A stretch of DNA of 64,000 nt from Rhodoferax_B ferrireducens_A (GCF_031458075.1 NZ_JAVDXT010000001.1:186001-250000); one strand, 5' to 3'. Numbered from the stretch's first letter, positions 9,365 through 17,995 are shown. Program-made: numbers and translations. Notes: generated by a model not told the origin, from the letters alone.

Positions 9365-9384
9365 AATTGGTAGCAAATTGTGGA

Positions 9385-10527
9385 TCAGCGCGCAGGCCGC
9401 GTTGGCCGGGGGCGCAGGCCCGGGGTCACGTCCAATGCCATCTGCTTGTCCTGGCGCAGCACGCTGAACGGGGCTGGCGTACCGGGCTTCAGCATGGCCA
9501 CGCTGGCCAGCAATTCCGTCACATTGCCCACCGGCTTGTTGGCCACGCCAACGATTACATCGCCGGGCCGGATGCCGGCTTGCGCAGCCGGGCCGTTCTG
9601 CAGCACGCCGGTGATGATCACGCCGTGTTCGGCTTTCACGCCAAAGGTTTCGGCCAGCTCGGGCGACAGGTCGCTGGGCTCGACGCCGATCCAGCCGCGC
9701 CGCACCTGGCCGTCGGTGACGATGCCTTCCAGCACCAGCTTGGCGGTGGACACCGGAATCGCAAAGCCAATCCCCATGCTGCCGCCGGAGCGCGAATAAA
9801 TCGCCGTGTTGATGCCCATCAGATTGCCGTTCAAGTCGACCAGCGCGCCGCCCGAGTTGCCGGGGTTGATAGCCGCATCGGTCTGGATGAAGTTCTCGAA
9901 GGTGTTGATGCCCAGCTGGTTGCGGCCCAGCGCGCTGACGATGCCGCTGGTGACGGTCTGGCCCACGCCGAAGGGGTTGCCGATGGCCAGTACCTGGTCG
10001 CCGACCAGCAGCCCGTCCGAGCTGCCCAGCACCATTACCGGCAGCTTGTCGAGCTGGATCTTCAGCACGGCCAGGTCGGAGTCGGGGTCGGTACCGATCA
10101 CCTGGGCCTGGGCGCGGCGGCTGTCGTTGAGGATGACTTCAATGGCGTCCGCGCCTTCGACCACGTGGTTGTTGGTCAGGATGTAGCCGTCGGGGCTGAC
10201 GATCACGCCGCTGCCCAGGCCGGCCTGGGCCTGTGCGCCGCGCTCGCCGAAGAAGAACTTGAACCAGGGGTCGTCGCTGCGCGGATCGCGTTCGGCCATC
10301 TTGCTGGTGTTGATGCTGACCACGGCCGGCGAGGCCTTTTTGGCGGCGGCGCTAAAGCTGCCGGCCACGGGGATGCTGGACGAAACGGCCGGCGCCTCGA
10401 TCAGCGAAATCGACGAGCCGGAGAACGGACGCTTGCCCAGCCATTCGGGCTTGAGGGTGCCCACAACGAAATAAGCCGCCAGCAGAACGGTGGCGGTTTG
10501 GGCGAAAAGGAGCCAGAGGCGCTTCAT
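9385..10527 (-). CDS. Membrane-anchored HtrA-type serine protease with one PDZ domain (DegS/AlgW-like)
   Basis: A 380-aa trypsin-like protease. An N-terminal hydrophobic helix (about residues 4-23) anchors or exports it; the protease domain carries His121 (TNNHVVEG), Asp151 (DSDLAVLK) and Ser225 (NPGNSGGALV). A single PDZ domain follows (about 275-365). One PDZ plus a membrane anchor is the DegS/AlgW layout, whereas DegP/MucD at 56661 has two PDZ domains. The start MKRLWLLF was chosen, since the upstream 62 codons have no signal-like features. By analogy it may start RseA cleavage in the sigma-E response; DegQ-like quality control is the alternative. It is convergent with tatC. Confidence 0.88.
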   Translation of the reverse strand: MKRLWLLFAQTATVLLAAYFVVGTLKPEWLGKRPFSGSSISLIEAPAVSSSIPVAGSFSAAAKKASPAVVSINTSKMAERDPRSDDPWFKFFFGERGAQAQAGLGSGVIVSPDGYILTNNHVVEGADAIEVILNDSRRAQAQVIGTDPDSDLAVLKIQLDKLPVMVLGSSDGLLVGDQVLAIGNPFGVGQTVTSGIVSALGRNQLGINTFENFIQTDAAINPGNSGGALVDLNGNLMGINTAIYSRSGGSMGIGFAIPVSTAKLVLEGIVTDGQVRRGWIGVEPSDLSPELAETFGVKAEHGVIITGVLQNGPAAQAGIRPGDVIVGVANKPVGNVTELLASVAMLKPGTPAPFSVLRQDKQMALDVTPGLRPRPTRPAR

Positions 10528-10611
10528 GGTGTATACGAAAAAAGGCGGGTGAAGCTGCTGATTGTCTCCCATGGCACTCCCGCCCGTATCTGCCTGGCTC
10601 CATGGGGTTAA

Positions 10612-10628
10612 GGGTATACCCCTAAAAT
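10612..10628 (+). promoter_or_regulatory. Palindrome and -10-like box upstream of the MHS transporter gene
   Basis: A perfect 10-bp palindrome GGGTATACCC (10612-10621) directly abuts TAAAAT (10623-10628). It lies in the divergent gap between the HtrA gene and the MFS gene, about 80 bases before the latter. An operator over a promoter is plausible, but no -35 box is evident. Confidence 0.35.
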
Positions 10629-10706
10629 GCCGCCTCGCGCTCGCCAGCCGCTTCTGGGCCTGGCTGCAGCCCTGTAGGTGCAGCCTGTGCTGCAAAGAGA
10701 ATCCCG

Positions 10707-12038
10707 ATGCCAACTACCTCCGTCCCTTTGTCCGCTGGCGCGCTTGCGCCGTCCCCCTCGCTGTCGCGCCAGGATGTGCAAACCCTGGGCCTGTCCGCCC
10801 TGGGCGGCACGCTGGAGTTTTACGACTTTGTGATTTACGTGTTCTTTGCTGCGGTGCTGAGCCACCAGTTCTTCCCGGTTGACATGCCGGACTGGCTGCG
10901 CCAGCTGCAGACCTTCGGCATCTTTGCGGCCGGCTACCTGTCGCGCCCGCTGGGCGGCATCGTGATTGCGCATTTTGGCGACCTGCTGGGCCGCAAGCGC
11001 ATGTTCACCCTGAGCATCTTTCTGATGGCCGTGCCGACCCTGGTGATCGGCCTGCTGCCCACCTACGCCAGCATCGGTGTAGCAGCACCCTTGCTACTGC
11101 TGGCCATGCGCGTGCTGCAGGGCGCGGCCATCGGCGGCGAAATGCCGGGCGCCTGGGTGTTTGTGGCCGAGCACGTGCCGCCGCACCGCTACGGCCTGGG
11201 CGTGGGCACGCTGACGGCGGGCATCACCGGCGGCATCCTGCTGGGCTCGTTGGTGGCGGTGGGCATCAACACCCATTACAGCCCGGCCGACGTGGCCGAT
11301 TTCGCCTGGCGCATCCCCTTCATCCTGGGCGGCGTGTTCGGCCTGGTGTCGGTGTATCTGCGCCGCTTTCTGCACGAGACGCCGGTGTTCCAGCAGCTGG
11401 CACAGCGCCGCCTAATCGCTAAAGAACAGGCGCGCGAACTGCCGCTGAAGACGATTTTGCGCGAGCACCGCGCGGCCTGCCTGCTGGTTGGCGGCCTGAC
11501 CTGGGTGCTGTCGGCCGCCATCGTGGTGGTAGTGCTGATTACGCCCAACTATTTGCAGAAGGTGCACGGCATCGCCCCCGCGCTGGCGCTGGAAGCCAAT
11601 GCCGTGGCTACGCTGACGCTGACCCTGGGCTGCGTGCTGATGGGCTGGGCCTGCGACCGCATCGGCACCCGGGCCGTGATGCTGATCGGCTTCGGCGGCC
11701 TGCTGCTCACCTCTTACCTGTTTTATACCGGCCTGCCGGGCACGCCCGCGTCGCTGGTCTGGAGCTATGGCCTGGTGGGCTTCTTCGTCGGCGTAATCGC
11801 CACCGTGCCCATCGTCGGGGTGCGGGCGTTTCCGGCGGCGGTGCGTTTCACGGGCCTGTCGTTTGCCTACAACCTGTCGTACGCGATCTTTGGCGGCATG
11901 ACGCCCATCGTGCTGACCCTGTGGCTGCAGAAAGACCCGCTGGCGCCCGCCTACTACGTGGGTGGCCTGGCCGTGCTGGGCATGCTGCTGGCGCTGGTGC
12001 CGCTTTCGAGCCGGGGTTTCGTCGCGCGCAAAGCTTGA
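10707..12038 (+). CDS. MFS transporter, metabolite:H+ symporter (MHS/ProP-like) family
   Basis: A 443-aa major facilitator with 12 predicted membrane segments. Family marks are GGTLEFYDFVIYVFFA in helix 1, the loop 2-3 motif HFGDLLGRKRMF, and RVLQGAAIGGEMPGAWVFVAEH in helix 4-5. These are typical of the MHS group that imports organic acids, proline/betaine or alpha-ketoglutarate with protons. The sequence does not show the substrate. It is transcribed away from the HtrA protease gene and is followed after 12 bases by the Nif3-like gene. Confidence 0.88.
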   Translation: MPTTSVPLSAGALAPSPSLSRQDVQTLGLSALGGTLEFYDFVIYVFFAAVLSHQFFPVDMPDWLRQLQTFGIFAAGYLSRPLGGIVIAHFGDLLGRKRMFTLSIFLMAVPTLVIGLLPTYASIGVAAPLLLLAMRVLQGAAIGGEMPGAWVFVAEHVPPHRYGLGVGTLTAGITGGILLGSLVAVGINTHYSPADVADFAWRIPFILGGVFGLVSVYLRRFLHETPVFQQLAQRRLIAKEQARELPLKTILREHRAACLLVGGLTWVLSAAIVVVVLITPNYLQKVHGIAPALALEANAVATLTLTLGCVLMGWACDRIGTRAVMLIGFGGLLLTSYLFYTGLPGTPASLVWSYGLVGFFVGVIATVPIVGVRAFPAAVRFTGLSFAYNLSYAIFGGMTPIVLTLWLQKDPLAPAYYVGGLAVLGMLLALVPLSSRGFVARKA

Positions 12039-12050
12039 GACAATGCGGAG

Positions 12051-12812
12051 ATGACCACCTCCCGTCTGGAACTGCTGCAAGCCTTTGACACCCTGCTGGA
12101 GCCCGCCCGCTTCAAGGACTACGGGCCGAATGGTCTGCAGGTCGAAGGCAAGGCCGGGGTGCGCAAAATCGTCTCGGGCGTCACCGCCAGCCTGGCCTTG
12201 ATCGAGGCGGCGGTGGCCGCAGAAGCCGACGCCATCTTTGTGCACCACGGCCTGTTCTGGCGCGGCCAGTCGGGTACCGTTACCGGCTGGATGAAGCAGC
12301 GCCTGGCCTTGCTGCTGCGCCACGACATCAACCTCTACGCCTACCATTTGCCGCTGGACGCGCACCCCACGCTGGGCAATAACGCGCAGCTGGGTCTGCA
12401 GCTGGGGCTGGTGGGCGCTGGCCAGTTTGGCGACAACGCACTGGGCTTCCTGGGGCAGCGTGCCGATGGCAGCGGATTCGTTTCGGCCCAGGCCCTGGCA
12501 GCGCATGTAGAAAAACAGCTAAATCGGCCTGTGACGCTGATTCCTGGTGCAGGAGTAGCTATTAAAAATATAGCTTGGTGTACCGGCGGTGCGCAGGGCT
12601 ACTTTGAAGCCGCGATCGCGGCGGGTGCCGACGTCTTCATCACCGGTGAGATTTCCGAGCCGCAAGCCCATTACGCCCGCGAGTGCGGCGTGGCCTTCAT
12701 CGCATGCGGCCACCACGCGAGCGAGCGCTACGGCGCGCCGGCTGTCGCCGCCCACGTGGCCGCGCAACTGGGGCTGGAGCACCTGTTCATCGACATAGAT
12801 AACCCCGCATGA
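12051..12812 (+). CDS. Nif3-like dinuclear metal centre protein
   Basis: A 253-aa NIF3/YbgI-family protein. Metal-binding and family segments are YGPNGLQVEG, AIFVHHGLFWRG (His-His), YAYHLPLDAH and the C-terminal ITGEISEPQAHYARECG and CGHHASERYG. Proteins of this family form hexameric rings with two metals per subunit; the reaction is uncertain (GTP cyclohydrolase I type 2 has been proposed). Residues about 157-176 are encoded by an AT-rich stretch that resembles the dispersed palindromic repeat. The stop overlaps the pdxA start. Confidence 0.9.
   Translation: MTTSRLELLQAFDTLLEPARFKDYGPNGLQVEGKAGVRKIVSGVTASLALIEAAVAAEADAIFVHHGLFWRGQSGTVTGWMKQRLALLLRHDINLYAYHLPLDAHPTLGNNAQLGLQLGLVGAGQFGDNALGFLGQRADGSGFVSAQALAAHVEKQLNRPVTLIPGAGVAIKNIAWCTGGAQGYFEAAIAAGADVFITGEISEPQAHYARECGVAFIACGHHASERYGAPAVAAHVAAQLGLEHLFIDIDNPA
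12521..12574. repeat. AT-rich repeat-like module inside the Nif3-like gene
   Basis: Starts AAATCGGCCT and ends GTAGCTATTAAAAATATAGC. The same two end blocks, in the same order and reading frame, occur in hemD (minus strand, 37933-37979). The encoded peptide shares NRP and AIK with HemD. Codon use here (CTA, ATT AAA AAT ATA) is unlike the surrounding GC-rich codons. Confidence 0.55.
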
Positions 12813-13840
12813 TGCAACCCATCGCCATCACCTTGGGCGACCCCGCCGGGATCGGCCCGGAAACCATCGCCAAAGCCTTCCGCGACGCGCCGGATGCCAC
12901 GCAGGGCTGCTTTGTGGCCGGTGACGTCGGCACTATGCGCCGGGCGGCCCAGCTGCTGGGCCAGCCGGGGTTGCCGGTGGCCTTGATCGGCGCGTCCGCC
13001 GAGGTCTGGGCCGTGCCGCCGCGCTGCATTCCGGTGCTGCAAATCACAGAGCTTCTGGCGCCCGTACCTCATGGCCAGATCAGCGCTTTGGCGGGCAAGG
13101 TGGCGGCCGATTGCGTGCTCTGGGCCAGCCGCGCCGCACTGCGTGGCGAGATTGCCGCGCTGGTGACTGCGCCGCTGCACAAGGAGGCGCTGGCCGCCGC
13201 GGGCCTGCCATACCCCGGCCATACCGAGCTGCTGCAGGCGGAGGCGGCCGCGCACCTGGACAAGCCGCTGGCCGAGGTGCCGGTGCGCATGATGCTGGCC
13301 AACGACGAGCTGCGCACCGTGCTGGTCAGCATCCATATGTCGCTGCGCAATGCCATCGAAGCCGTGACTTTCGACAATGTGCTGCAGACCCTGCGCATCA
13401 CCCACCGCTCGGTCGGGGCTGCGCTGGGCCGGGCGCCCCGCATAGGCGTGGCCGGGCTGAATCCGCATGCGGGCGAGGGGGGGCTGTTTGGCTTTGAGGA
13501 AATCGACACCATCATCCCCGCCATCCAGGCCGCGCAAGCCGAAGGCCTGGACGTGCACGGCCCGTATGCGCCGGACACGGTGTTCATGCGGGCCCGCGCC
13601 AAGCCCGGCCAGGCGGGAGAGTTTGACGTGGTGGTGGCGATGTACCACGACCAGGGCCTGATCCCGGTGAAGTACCTGGGGGTGGAGCAGGGTGTGAACG
13701 TCACCCTGGGCCTGCCGCTGGTGCGCACCAGCCCGGACCACGGCACGGCTTTCGACATTGCGGGCACCGGCGTGGCCGATGCCTCCAGCCTGGTGGCGGC
13801 CATCCGCATGGCGCGGCGGCTCAGCCAGGTTCAGGCATAA
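12809..13840 (+). CDS. pdxA: 4-hydroxythreonine-4-phosphate dehydrogenase
   Basis: A 343-aa enzyme of the DXP-dependent pyridoxal phosphate pathway. It oxidises 4-hydroxythreonine-4-phosphate with NAD(P), and the product is used by PdxJ. Typical segments are ITLGDPAGIGPE at the N-terminus, APLHKEAL, PGHTELLQ, NPHAGEGGLFG, and the metal/substrate region AMYHDQGLIPVKYLG followed by TSPDHGTAFDIAG. The ATG overlaps the end of the Nif3-like gene; a second ATG follows directly, so either may be used. Full length for the family. Confidence 0.96.
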   Translation: MMQPIAITLGDPAGIGPETIAKAFRDAPDATQGCFVAGDVGTMRRAAQLLGQPGLPVALIGASAEVWAVPPRCIPVLQITELLAPVPHGQISALAGKVAADCVLWASRAALRGEIAALVTAPLHKEALAAAGLPYPGHTELLQAEAAAHLDKPLAEVPVRMMLANDELRTVLVSIHMSLRNAIEAVTFDNVLQTLRITHRSVGAALGRAPRIGVAGLNPHAGEGGLFGFEEIDTIIPAIQAAQAEGLDVHGPYAPDTVFMRARAKPGQAGEFDVVVAMYHDQGLIPVKYLGVEQGVNVTLGLPLVRTSPDHGTAFDIAGTGVADASSLVAAIRMARRLSQVQA

Positions 13841-13870
13841 AAAAGCCCTCTGGCGCAAGCGCAGAGGGCG
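13840..13870 (-). terminator. Terminator of mscL
   Basis: On the minus strand GCCCTCTGCGC-TTGC-GCC-AGAGGGC (one bulged base) is followed by TTTTTTA. It lies between the convergent genes pdxA and mscL and serves mscL. The plus strand lacks a T run. Confidence 0.8.
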
Positions 13871-13895
13871 GTGGCTGCTACGAATAGCGTAGCGT

Positions 13896-14324
13896 TTACT
13901 TTTGCAGACTGTCGCGGATCTGGCGCAGCAGCAGCACGTCTTCTGGCACCACGGGTGCGGCTTCGACGGGGGCGGGGGCTTCCTTCTTCAGGCGGTTGAT
14001 CTGCTTGACCATCAGGAAGATGATGAATGCCAGAATCGCAAAGTTCACCGCCACGGTGATGAAGTTGCCGTAGGCGAACACCGGCACGCCGGCTTTCTTC
14101 AGGTCGGCCAGCGCGGTGCCGGTGCCGGCGGGCACATTGCCCAGCACGATGTAGAGGCTGGAGAAGTCGAGCTTGCCAAACACCATGCCCACCACCGGCA
14201 TGATCAGGTCAGCCACCACCGAATCAACGATCTTGCCGAATGCACCGCCGATGATGACACCGACAGCGAGGTCGATCACATTGCCCTTTACGGCAAATTC
14301 TTTGAACTCTTTCATCGTGCCCAT
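13896..14324 (-). CDS. mscL: Large-conductance mechanosensitive channel
   Basis: A 142-aa MscL beginning MGTMKEFKEFAVKGNVIDLAVGVIIGGAFG in three standard blocks: N-terminal amphipathic helix, then TM1 (about 16-40) lined by small residues. TM2 is about 76-100 (FITVAVNFAILAFIIFLMV). A charged C-terminal helix begins KQINRLKKE. It opens under membrane tension to release solutes during osmotic downshock. The alanine/proline/valine linker near 115-130 is longer than in E. coli, a common betaproteobacterial variation. Monocistronic, with its own terminator. Confidence 0.95.
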   Translation of the reverse strand: MGTMKEFKEFAVKGNVIDLAVGVIIGGAFGKIVDSVVADLIMPVVGMVFGKLDFSSLYIVLGNVPAGTGTALADLKKAGVPVFAYGNFITVAVNFAILAFIIFLMVKQINRLKKEAPAPVEAAPVVPEDVLLLRQIRDSLQK

Positions 14325-14429
14325 GGCTTTGTCCCGGTTGTTAAATAGTGGCTTGTATTGTCCACAAAATCATTATGGTTCTTCGCTTAAAGTGTTGCTG
14401 GCGCGTTAAGTTGGGCTAGAGCGCTCAGC

Positions 14430-14435
14430 TACAAT
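14430..14435 (+). promoter_or_regulatory. Possible -10 box of the petABC operon
   Basis: TACAAT, 41 bases upstream of the petA ATG, in the 152-bp gap after mscL. TTAAGT at 14406-14411 is a poor -35 at 18-bp spacing. Low certainty. Confidence 0.35.
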
Positions 14436-14476
14436 CGTCGGTTGACCCCAAACGAGTGATGATTTTGAGGACCCCC

Positions 14477-15076
14477 ATGAGTGACACCCCAGTCGACACC
14501 AGCAAGCGAACGTGGTTGATCGCATCCGGTTGTGCCGGTGCAGTGGGTGGCGTAGCTACCGCCATCCCTTTCGTGAGTACGTTTCAGCCTTCAGAGCGTG
14601 CAAAAGCCGCCGGCGCAGCGGTAGAGGCCGACATTTCGGGGCTCAAGCCGGGCGAAAAAATGACCGTGGAGTGGCGCGGCAAGCCTGTGTGGATCTTGCG
14701 CCGCACTCCGGAGCAAGTCGCCGAGTTGCCCAAGCTGGATGCGCAATTGGCTGATCCAAAATCCTTGCGCAATCCTTCCGAGTTCACACCGGAATACGCC
14801 CGTAACGACGGCCGCTCCATCAAGCCAGAGTTTCTGGTGGTGGTCGGCATCTGCACCCATCTGGGCTGCTCGCCGTCGGACAAATTCACGCCAGGCCCAC
14901 AGCCTTCGCTGCCGAACGACTGGGAGGGCGGTTTCCTGTGCCCCTGCCACGGTTCGACCTTCGACATGGCTGGCCGTGTGTTCAAGAACAAACCCGCTCC
15001 CGACAACCTTCCGGTGCCGCCGCACATGTATCTCTCGGATACCCGGTTGCTGATCGGCGAAGACAAGAAGGCTTGA
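14477..15076 (+). CDS. petA: Ubiquinol-cytochrome c reductase iron-sulfur (Rieske) subunit
   Basis: A 199-aa Rieske protein of the bc1 complex. It carries a 2Fe-2S cluster bound by CTHLGC and CPCHGSTFD (two Cys, two His, plus the disulfide cysteines) and moves electrons from ubiquinol to cytochrome c1. The N-terminal anchor (about residues 13-35) is an uncleaved Tat signal in relatives; here the motif is SKRTWLI with Lys-Arg rather than Arg-Arg. The start MSDTPVD follows a GAGG Shine-Dalgarno. First gene of petABC, with petB 7 bases downstream. Confidence 0.96.
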   Translation: MSDTPVDTSKRTWLIASGCAGAVGGVATAIPFVSTFQPSERAKAAGAAVEADISGLKPGEKMTVEWRGKPVWILRRTPEQVAELPKLDAQLADPKSLRNPSEFTPEYARNDGRSIKPEFLVVVGICTHLGCSPSDKFTPGPQPSLPNDWEGGFLCPCHGSTFDMAGRVFKNKPAPDNLPVPPHMYLSDTRLLIGEDKKA

Positions 15077-15083
15077 GGGACAT

Positions 15084-16493
15084 ATGGCTACATTCAAAGA
15101 AATCTCCCCCAACGCCAGTGCCCCTGAAAAGCTGTTGAACTGGGTAGACAACCGTTTCCCGGCCAGCAAGCTCTACAAAGAGCACATGTCGGAGTACTAC
15201 GCGCCGAAGAACTTCAACTTCTGGTACGTCTTCGGTTCGCTGGCGCTGCTGGTGCTGGTGCTGCAAATCGTCACCGGCATCTTCCTGGTGATGCACTACA
15301 AGCCCGACTCGAACCTGGCGTTCGCCTCGGTCGAGTACATCATGCGCGATGTGCCCTGGGGCTGGCTGATCCGCTACATGCACTCCACTGGCGCTTCGGC
15401 GTTCTTCGTGGTGGTCTACCTGCACATGTTCCGTGGCCTGCTGTACGGCTCGTACCGCAAGCCGCGCGAACTGGTCTGGGTATTTGGTTGCGCGATCTTC
15501 CTGTGCCTGATGGCAGAGGCGTTCATGGGCTACCTGCTGCCCTGGGGCCAGATGAGCTACTGGGGCGCCCAGGTGATCGTGAACCTGTTCTCGGCGATTC
15601 CGTTTGTCGGCCCCGATCTGGCTTTGCTGATCCGCGGCGACTACGTGGTCGGCGATGCGACCCTGAACCGCTTCTTCAGCTTCCACGTGATCGCCGTGCC
15701 GCTGGTGCTGCTGGGTCTGGTGGCGGCGCACATCATTGCGTTGCACGAAGTCGGCTCGAACAACCCCGATGGCGTGGAAATCAAGGGCCCGAACGCCCCC
15801 AAGGATGCCCAAGGCCATCCTCTGGACGGCATTCCGTTCCACCCGTATTACTCGGTGCACGACATCTTCGGCGTCAGCGTGTTCTTGATGGTGTTCACCG
15901 CCATCATCTTCTTCGCACCTGAGTTTGGCGGCTACTTCCTGGAGTACAACAACTTCATCCCCGCTGACTCGCTGAAGACACCGTTGCACATTGCGCCGGT
16001 CTGGTACTTCACACCGTTCTATTCGATGCTGCGGGCCATCACCAGCGAGATGATGTATGCGCTGATTGCCTGCGTGGTCGGTGCTGCGGCGCTGGGCGTT
16101 TTCAAGTTCAAGCTGCCGGTGTTCGTCAAGGCCATCATCGTGGCGGTGGCTGCCGCCGTGGTTGCGATGATGCTGAGCATCGACGCCAAGTTCTGGGGCG
16201 TGGTCGCCATGGGCGGCGCGGTGGTGATTCTGTTCTTCCTGCCCTGGCTGGATAACAGCCCGGTCAAGTCCATCCGCTACCGTCCCAGCTGGCACAAGTA
16301 TGTGTATGCCGTGTTTGTCGTCGACTTCCTGGTACTGGGTTACCTGGGTGTGCAGCCGCCATCGCCGATTGGCGAACGCGTGTCGCAGATCGGTACGTTG
16401 TTCTATTTTGGCTTCTTCCTGTTGATGCCGTGGTGGAGCGCCTTGGGTACGCCCAAGCCTGTACCTAGCCGCGTGACTTTTGCTGCGCACTAA
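15084..16493 (+). CDS. petB: Cytochrome b of the bc1 complex
   Basis: A 469-aa cytochrome b, full length and unsplit. It has the four haem-ligating histidines in two helices (HSTGASAFFVVVYLHMFRG is the first pair; HVIAVPLVLLGLVAAH the second), the Qo-site motif near the second half, and eight or more membrane spans. It binds haems bL and bH and carries out the Q cycle. About 40 residues at the C-terminal end of the second half form extra hydrophobic helices typical of betaproteobacterial forms. Middle gene of petABC. Confidence 0.96.
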   Translation: MATFKEISPNASAPEKLLNWVDNRFPASKLYKEHMSEYYAPKNFNFWYVFGSLALLVLVLQIVTGIFLVMHYKPDSNLAFASVEYIMRDVPWGWLIRYMHSTGASAFFVVVYLHMFRGLLYGSYRKPRELVWVFGCAIFLCLMAEAFMGYLLPWGQMSYWGAQVIVNLFSAIPFVGPDLALLIRGDYVVGDATLNRFFSFHVIAVPLVLLGLVAAHIIALHEVGSNNPDGVEIKGPNAPKDAQGHPLDGIPFHPYYSVHDIFGVSVFLMVFTAIIFFAPEFGGYFLEYNNFIPADSLKTPLHIAPVWYFTPFYSMLRAITSEMMYALIACVVGAAALGVFKFKLPVFVKAIIVAVAAAVVAMMLSIDAKFWGVVAMGGAVVILFFLPWLDNSPVKSIRYRPSWHKYVYAVFVVDFLVLGYLGVQPPSPIGERVSQIGTLFYFGFFLLMPWWSALGTPKPVPSRVTFAAH

Positions 16494-16509
16494 GCGGAAG
16501 AGACTCAGA

Positions 16510-17280
16510 ATGAAAAAAATTATCCTCGGTGTACTCGCTGCGTTGACTTTGTCCTTGGGCGCTACCACAGCCGTTCACGCGTCTGGTGGCGACGAAATTG
16601 CATGGGACAAGGCGCCTAACAAGACCAACGATCTGGCGGCCCTGCAAAACGGCGCCAAGCTGTTCGTCAATTACTGCCTGAGCTGCCATTCGGCGGCCTT
16701 CATGCGCTACAACCGCCTGCGCGATATCGGCCTGACCGAACAGCAGATCAAGGACAACCTGCTGTTCGCCACCGACAAGGTGGGCGACACCATGAAGGCC
16801 TCGATCGATCCCAAGCAGGCCAAAGACTGGTTTGGCGCCAATCCGCCGGACCTGACTCTGATCACCCGTTCGCGTTCAGGCCACGGCGGCACCGGTGCCG
16901 ATTACCTGTACACCTACCTGCGCAGCTACTACCCCGATGAAACCAAGCCGACCGGCTGGAACAATCTGGTGTTTCCCAATGTCGGCATGCCGCATGTGTT
17001 GTGGGAGCTGCAAGGCAACCGCAAGCCGGTGTATGCCGCGGTGGAAGAGCATGGCCATGAGGTCAAGGTTTTCAAGGGTTGGGAGCAGGTAAGCCCTGGT
17101 ACCCTGACACCGCTGCAGTACGAGCAGGCGGTAGGTGATCTGGTGAGCTATGTCCAGTGGATGGGGGAGCCGGCCCAAAATACCCGCGTGCGCGTCGGTG
17201 TGTGGGTGCTGCTGTTCTTGCTGGTGTTTACTTTCATTGCGTGGCGCTTGAATGCGGCATTCTGGAAAGACGTCAAGTAA
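16510..17280 (+). CDS. petC: Cytochrome c1
   Basis: A 256-aa cytochrome c1. A cleavable signal peptide (MKKIILGVLAALTLSLGA, then AVHA at about 21-24) is followed by the haem c site YCLSCH (Cys56, Cys59, His60), the axial methionine in FPNVGMPHVLW, and a C-terminal membrane helix (VGVWVLLFLLVFTFIAW). The start MKKII was chosen; an in-frame ATG ten codons upstream lies inside petB. It passes electrons from the Rieske protein to soluble cytochrome c. Last gene of petABC. Confidence 0.96.
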   Translation: MKKIILGVLAALTLSLGATTAVHASGGDEIAWDKAPNKTNDLAALQNGAKLFVNYCLSCHSAAFMRYNRLRDIGLTEQQIKDNLLFATDKVGDTMKASIDPKQAKDWFGANPPDLTLITRSRSGHGGTGADYLYTYLRSYYPDETKPTGWNNLVFPNVGMPHVLWELQGNRKPVYAAVEEHGHEVKVFKGWEQVSPGTLTPLQYEQAVGDLVSYVQWMGEPAQNTRVRVGVWVLLFLLVFTFIAWRLNAAFWKDVK

Positions 17281-17302
17281 GCCCCATATACATAGCCGAT
17301 GG

Positions 17303-17321
17303 CCCGGGCAAGCTGCCCGGG
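17303..17321 (+). terminator. Hairpin after petC (weak terminator or processing site)
   Basis: CCCGGGCA-AGC-TGCCCGGG is a perfect 8-bp stem with a 3-base loop, 22 bases after the petC stop. No T run follows, so it may stabilise the petABC transcript 3' end more than terminate it. Confidence 0.5.
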
Positions 17322-17383
17322 ATTTACAGAGTGGGCTTGCGCACGATGCATCCCACTCTTTTTGATTTTTAGGAGCCCTTGCC

Positions 17384-17995
17384 ATGATGGTGTTGTACTC
17401 AGGAACGACCTGCCCTTTTTCCCACCGCTGCCGCTTTGTATTGTTCGAAAAAGGCATGGACTTTGAGATCCGCGATGTGGATCTCTACAACAAGCCCGAA
17501 GACATCAATGTCATGAACCCCTACGGCCAGGTGCCTATCCTGGTGGAGCGGGACCTGATTCTGTATGAATCCAACATCATTAACGAGTACATCGACGAGC
17601 GTTTTCCGCATCCCCAGCTGATGCCCGGCGACCCGGTGGACCGTGCGCGCGTGCGCCTGTTCTTGCTCAACTTCGAGAAAGAGCTGTTCGTGCATGTTGG
17701 CTTGCTGGAGTCACGTGCTTCCAAAGGCAACGAGAAAGCCCTGGAAAAAGCCCGCGCCCATATCCGCGACCGCCTGACCCAGCTGGCCCCTGTGTTCTTG
17801 AAGAACAAGTACATGCTGGGAGAGAACTTCTCCATGCTCGACGTGGCGATTGCGCCGTTGTTGTGGCGTCTGGATTTCTACGGCATTGACCTGAGCAAGA
17901 ATGCCGCGCCCTTGCTGAAGTATGCCGAGCGTATTTTCTCGCGTCCCGCCTATATTGAAGCATTGACCCCGTCTGAAAAAGTGATGCGCAAGTAA
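17384..17995 (+). CDS. sspA: Stringent starvation protein A
   Basis: A 203-aa glutathione-transferase-fold protein that binds RNA polymerase and affects transcription in stationary phase and acid or nutrient stress. The thioredoxin-like N-terminal half shows MVLYSGTTCPFSHRCRFVL and NPYGQVPILVERDLILYESNIINEYID. The helical C-terminal half ends RPAYIEALTPSEKVMRK. The pairing petABC-sspA-sspB is conserved in Beta- and Gammaproteobacteria. An AGGAG Shine-Dalgarno precedes the start. sspB starts about 20 bases downstream. Confidence 0.95.
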   Translation: MMVLYSGTTCPFSHRCRFVLFEKGMDFEIRDVDLYNKPEDINVMNPYGQVPILVERDLILYESNIINEYIDERFPHPQLMPGDPVDRARVRLFLLNFEKELFVHVGLLESRASKGNEKALEKARAHIRDRLTQLAPVFLKNKYMLGENFSMLDVAIAPLLWRLDFYGIDLSKNAAPLLKYAERIFSRPAYIEALTPSEKVMRK

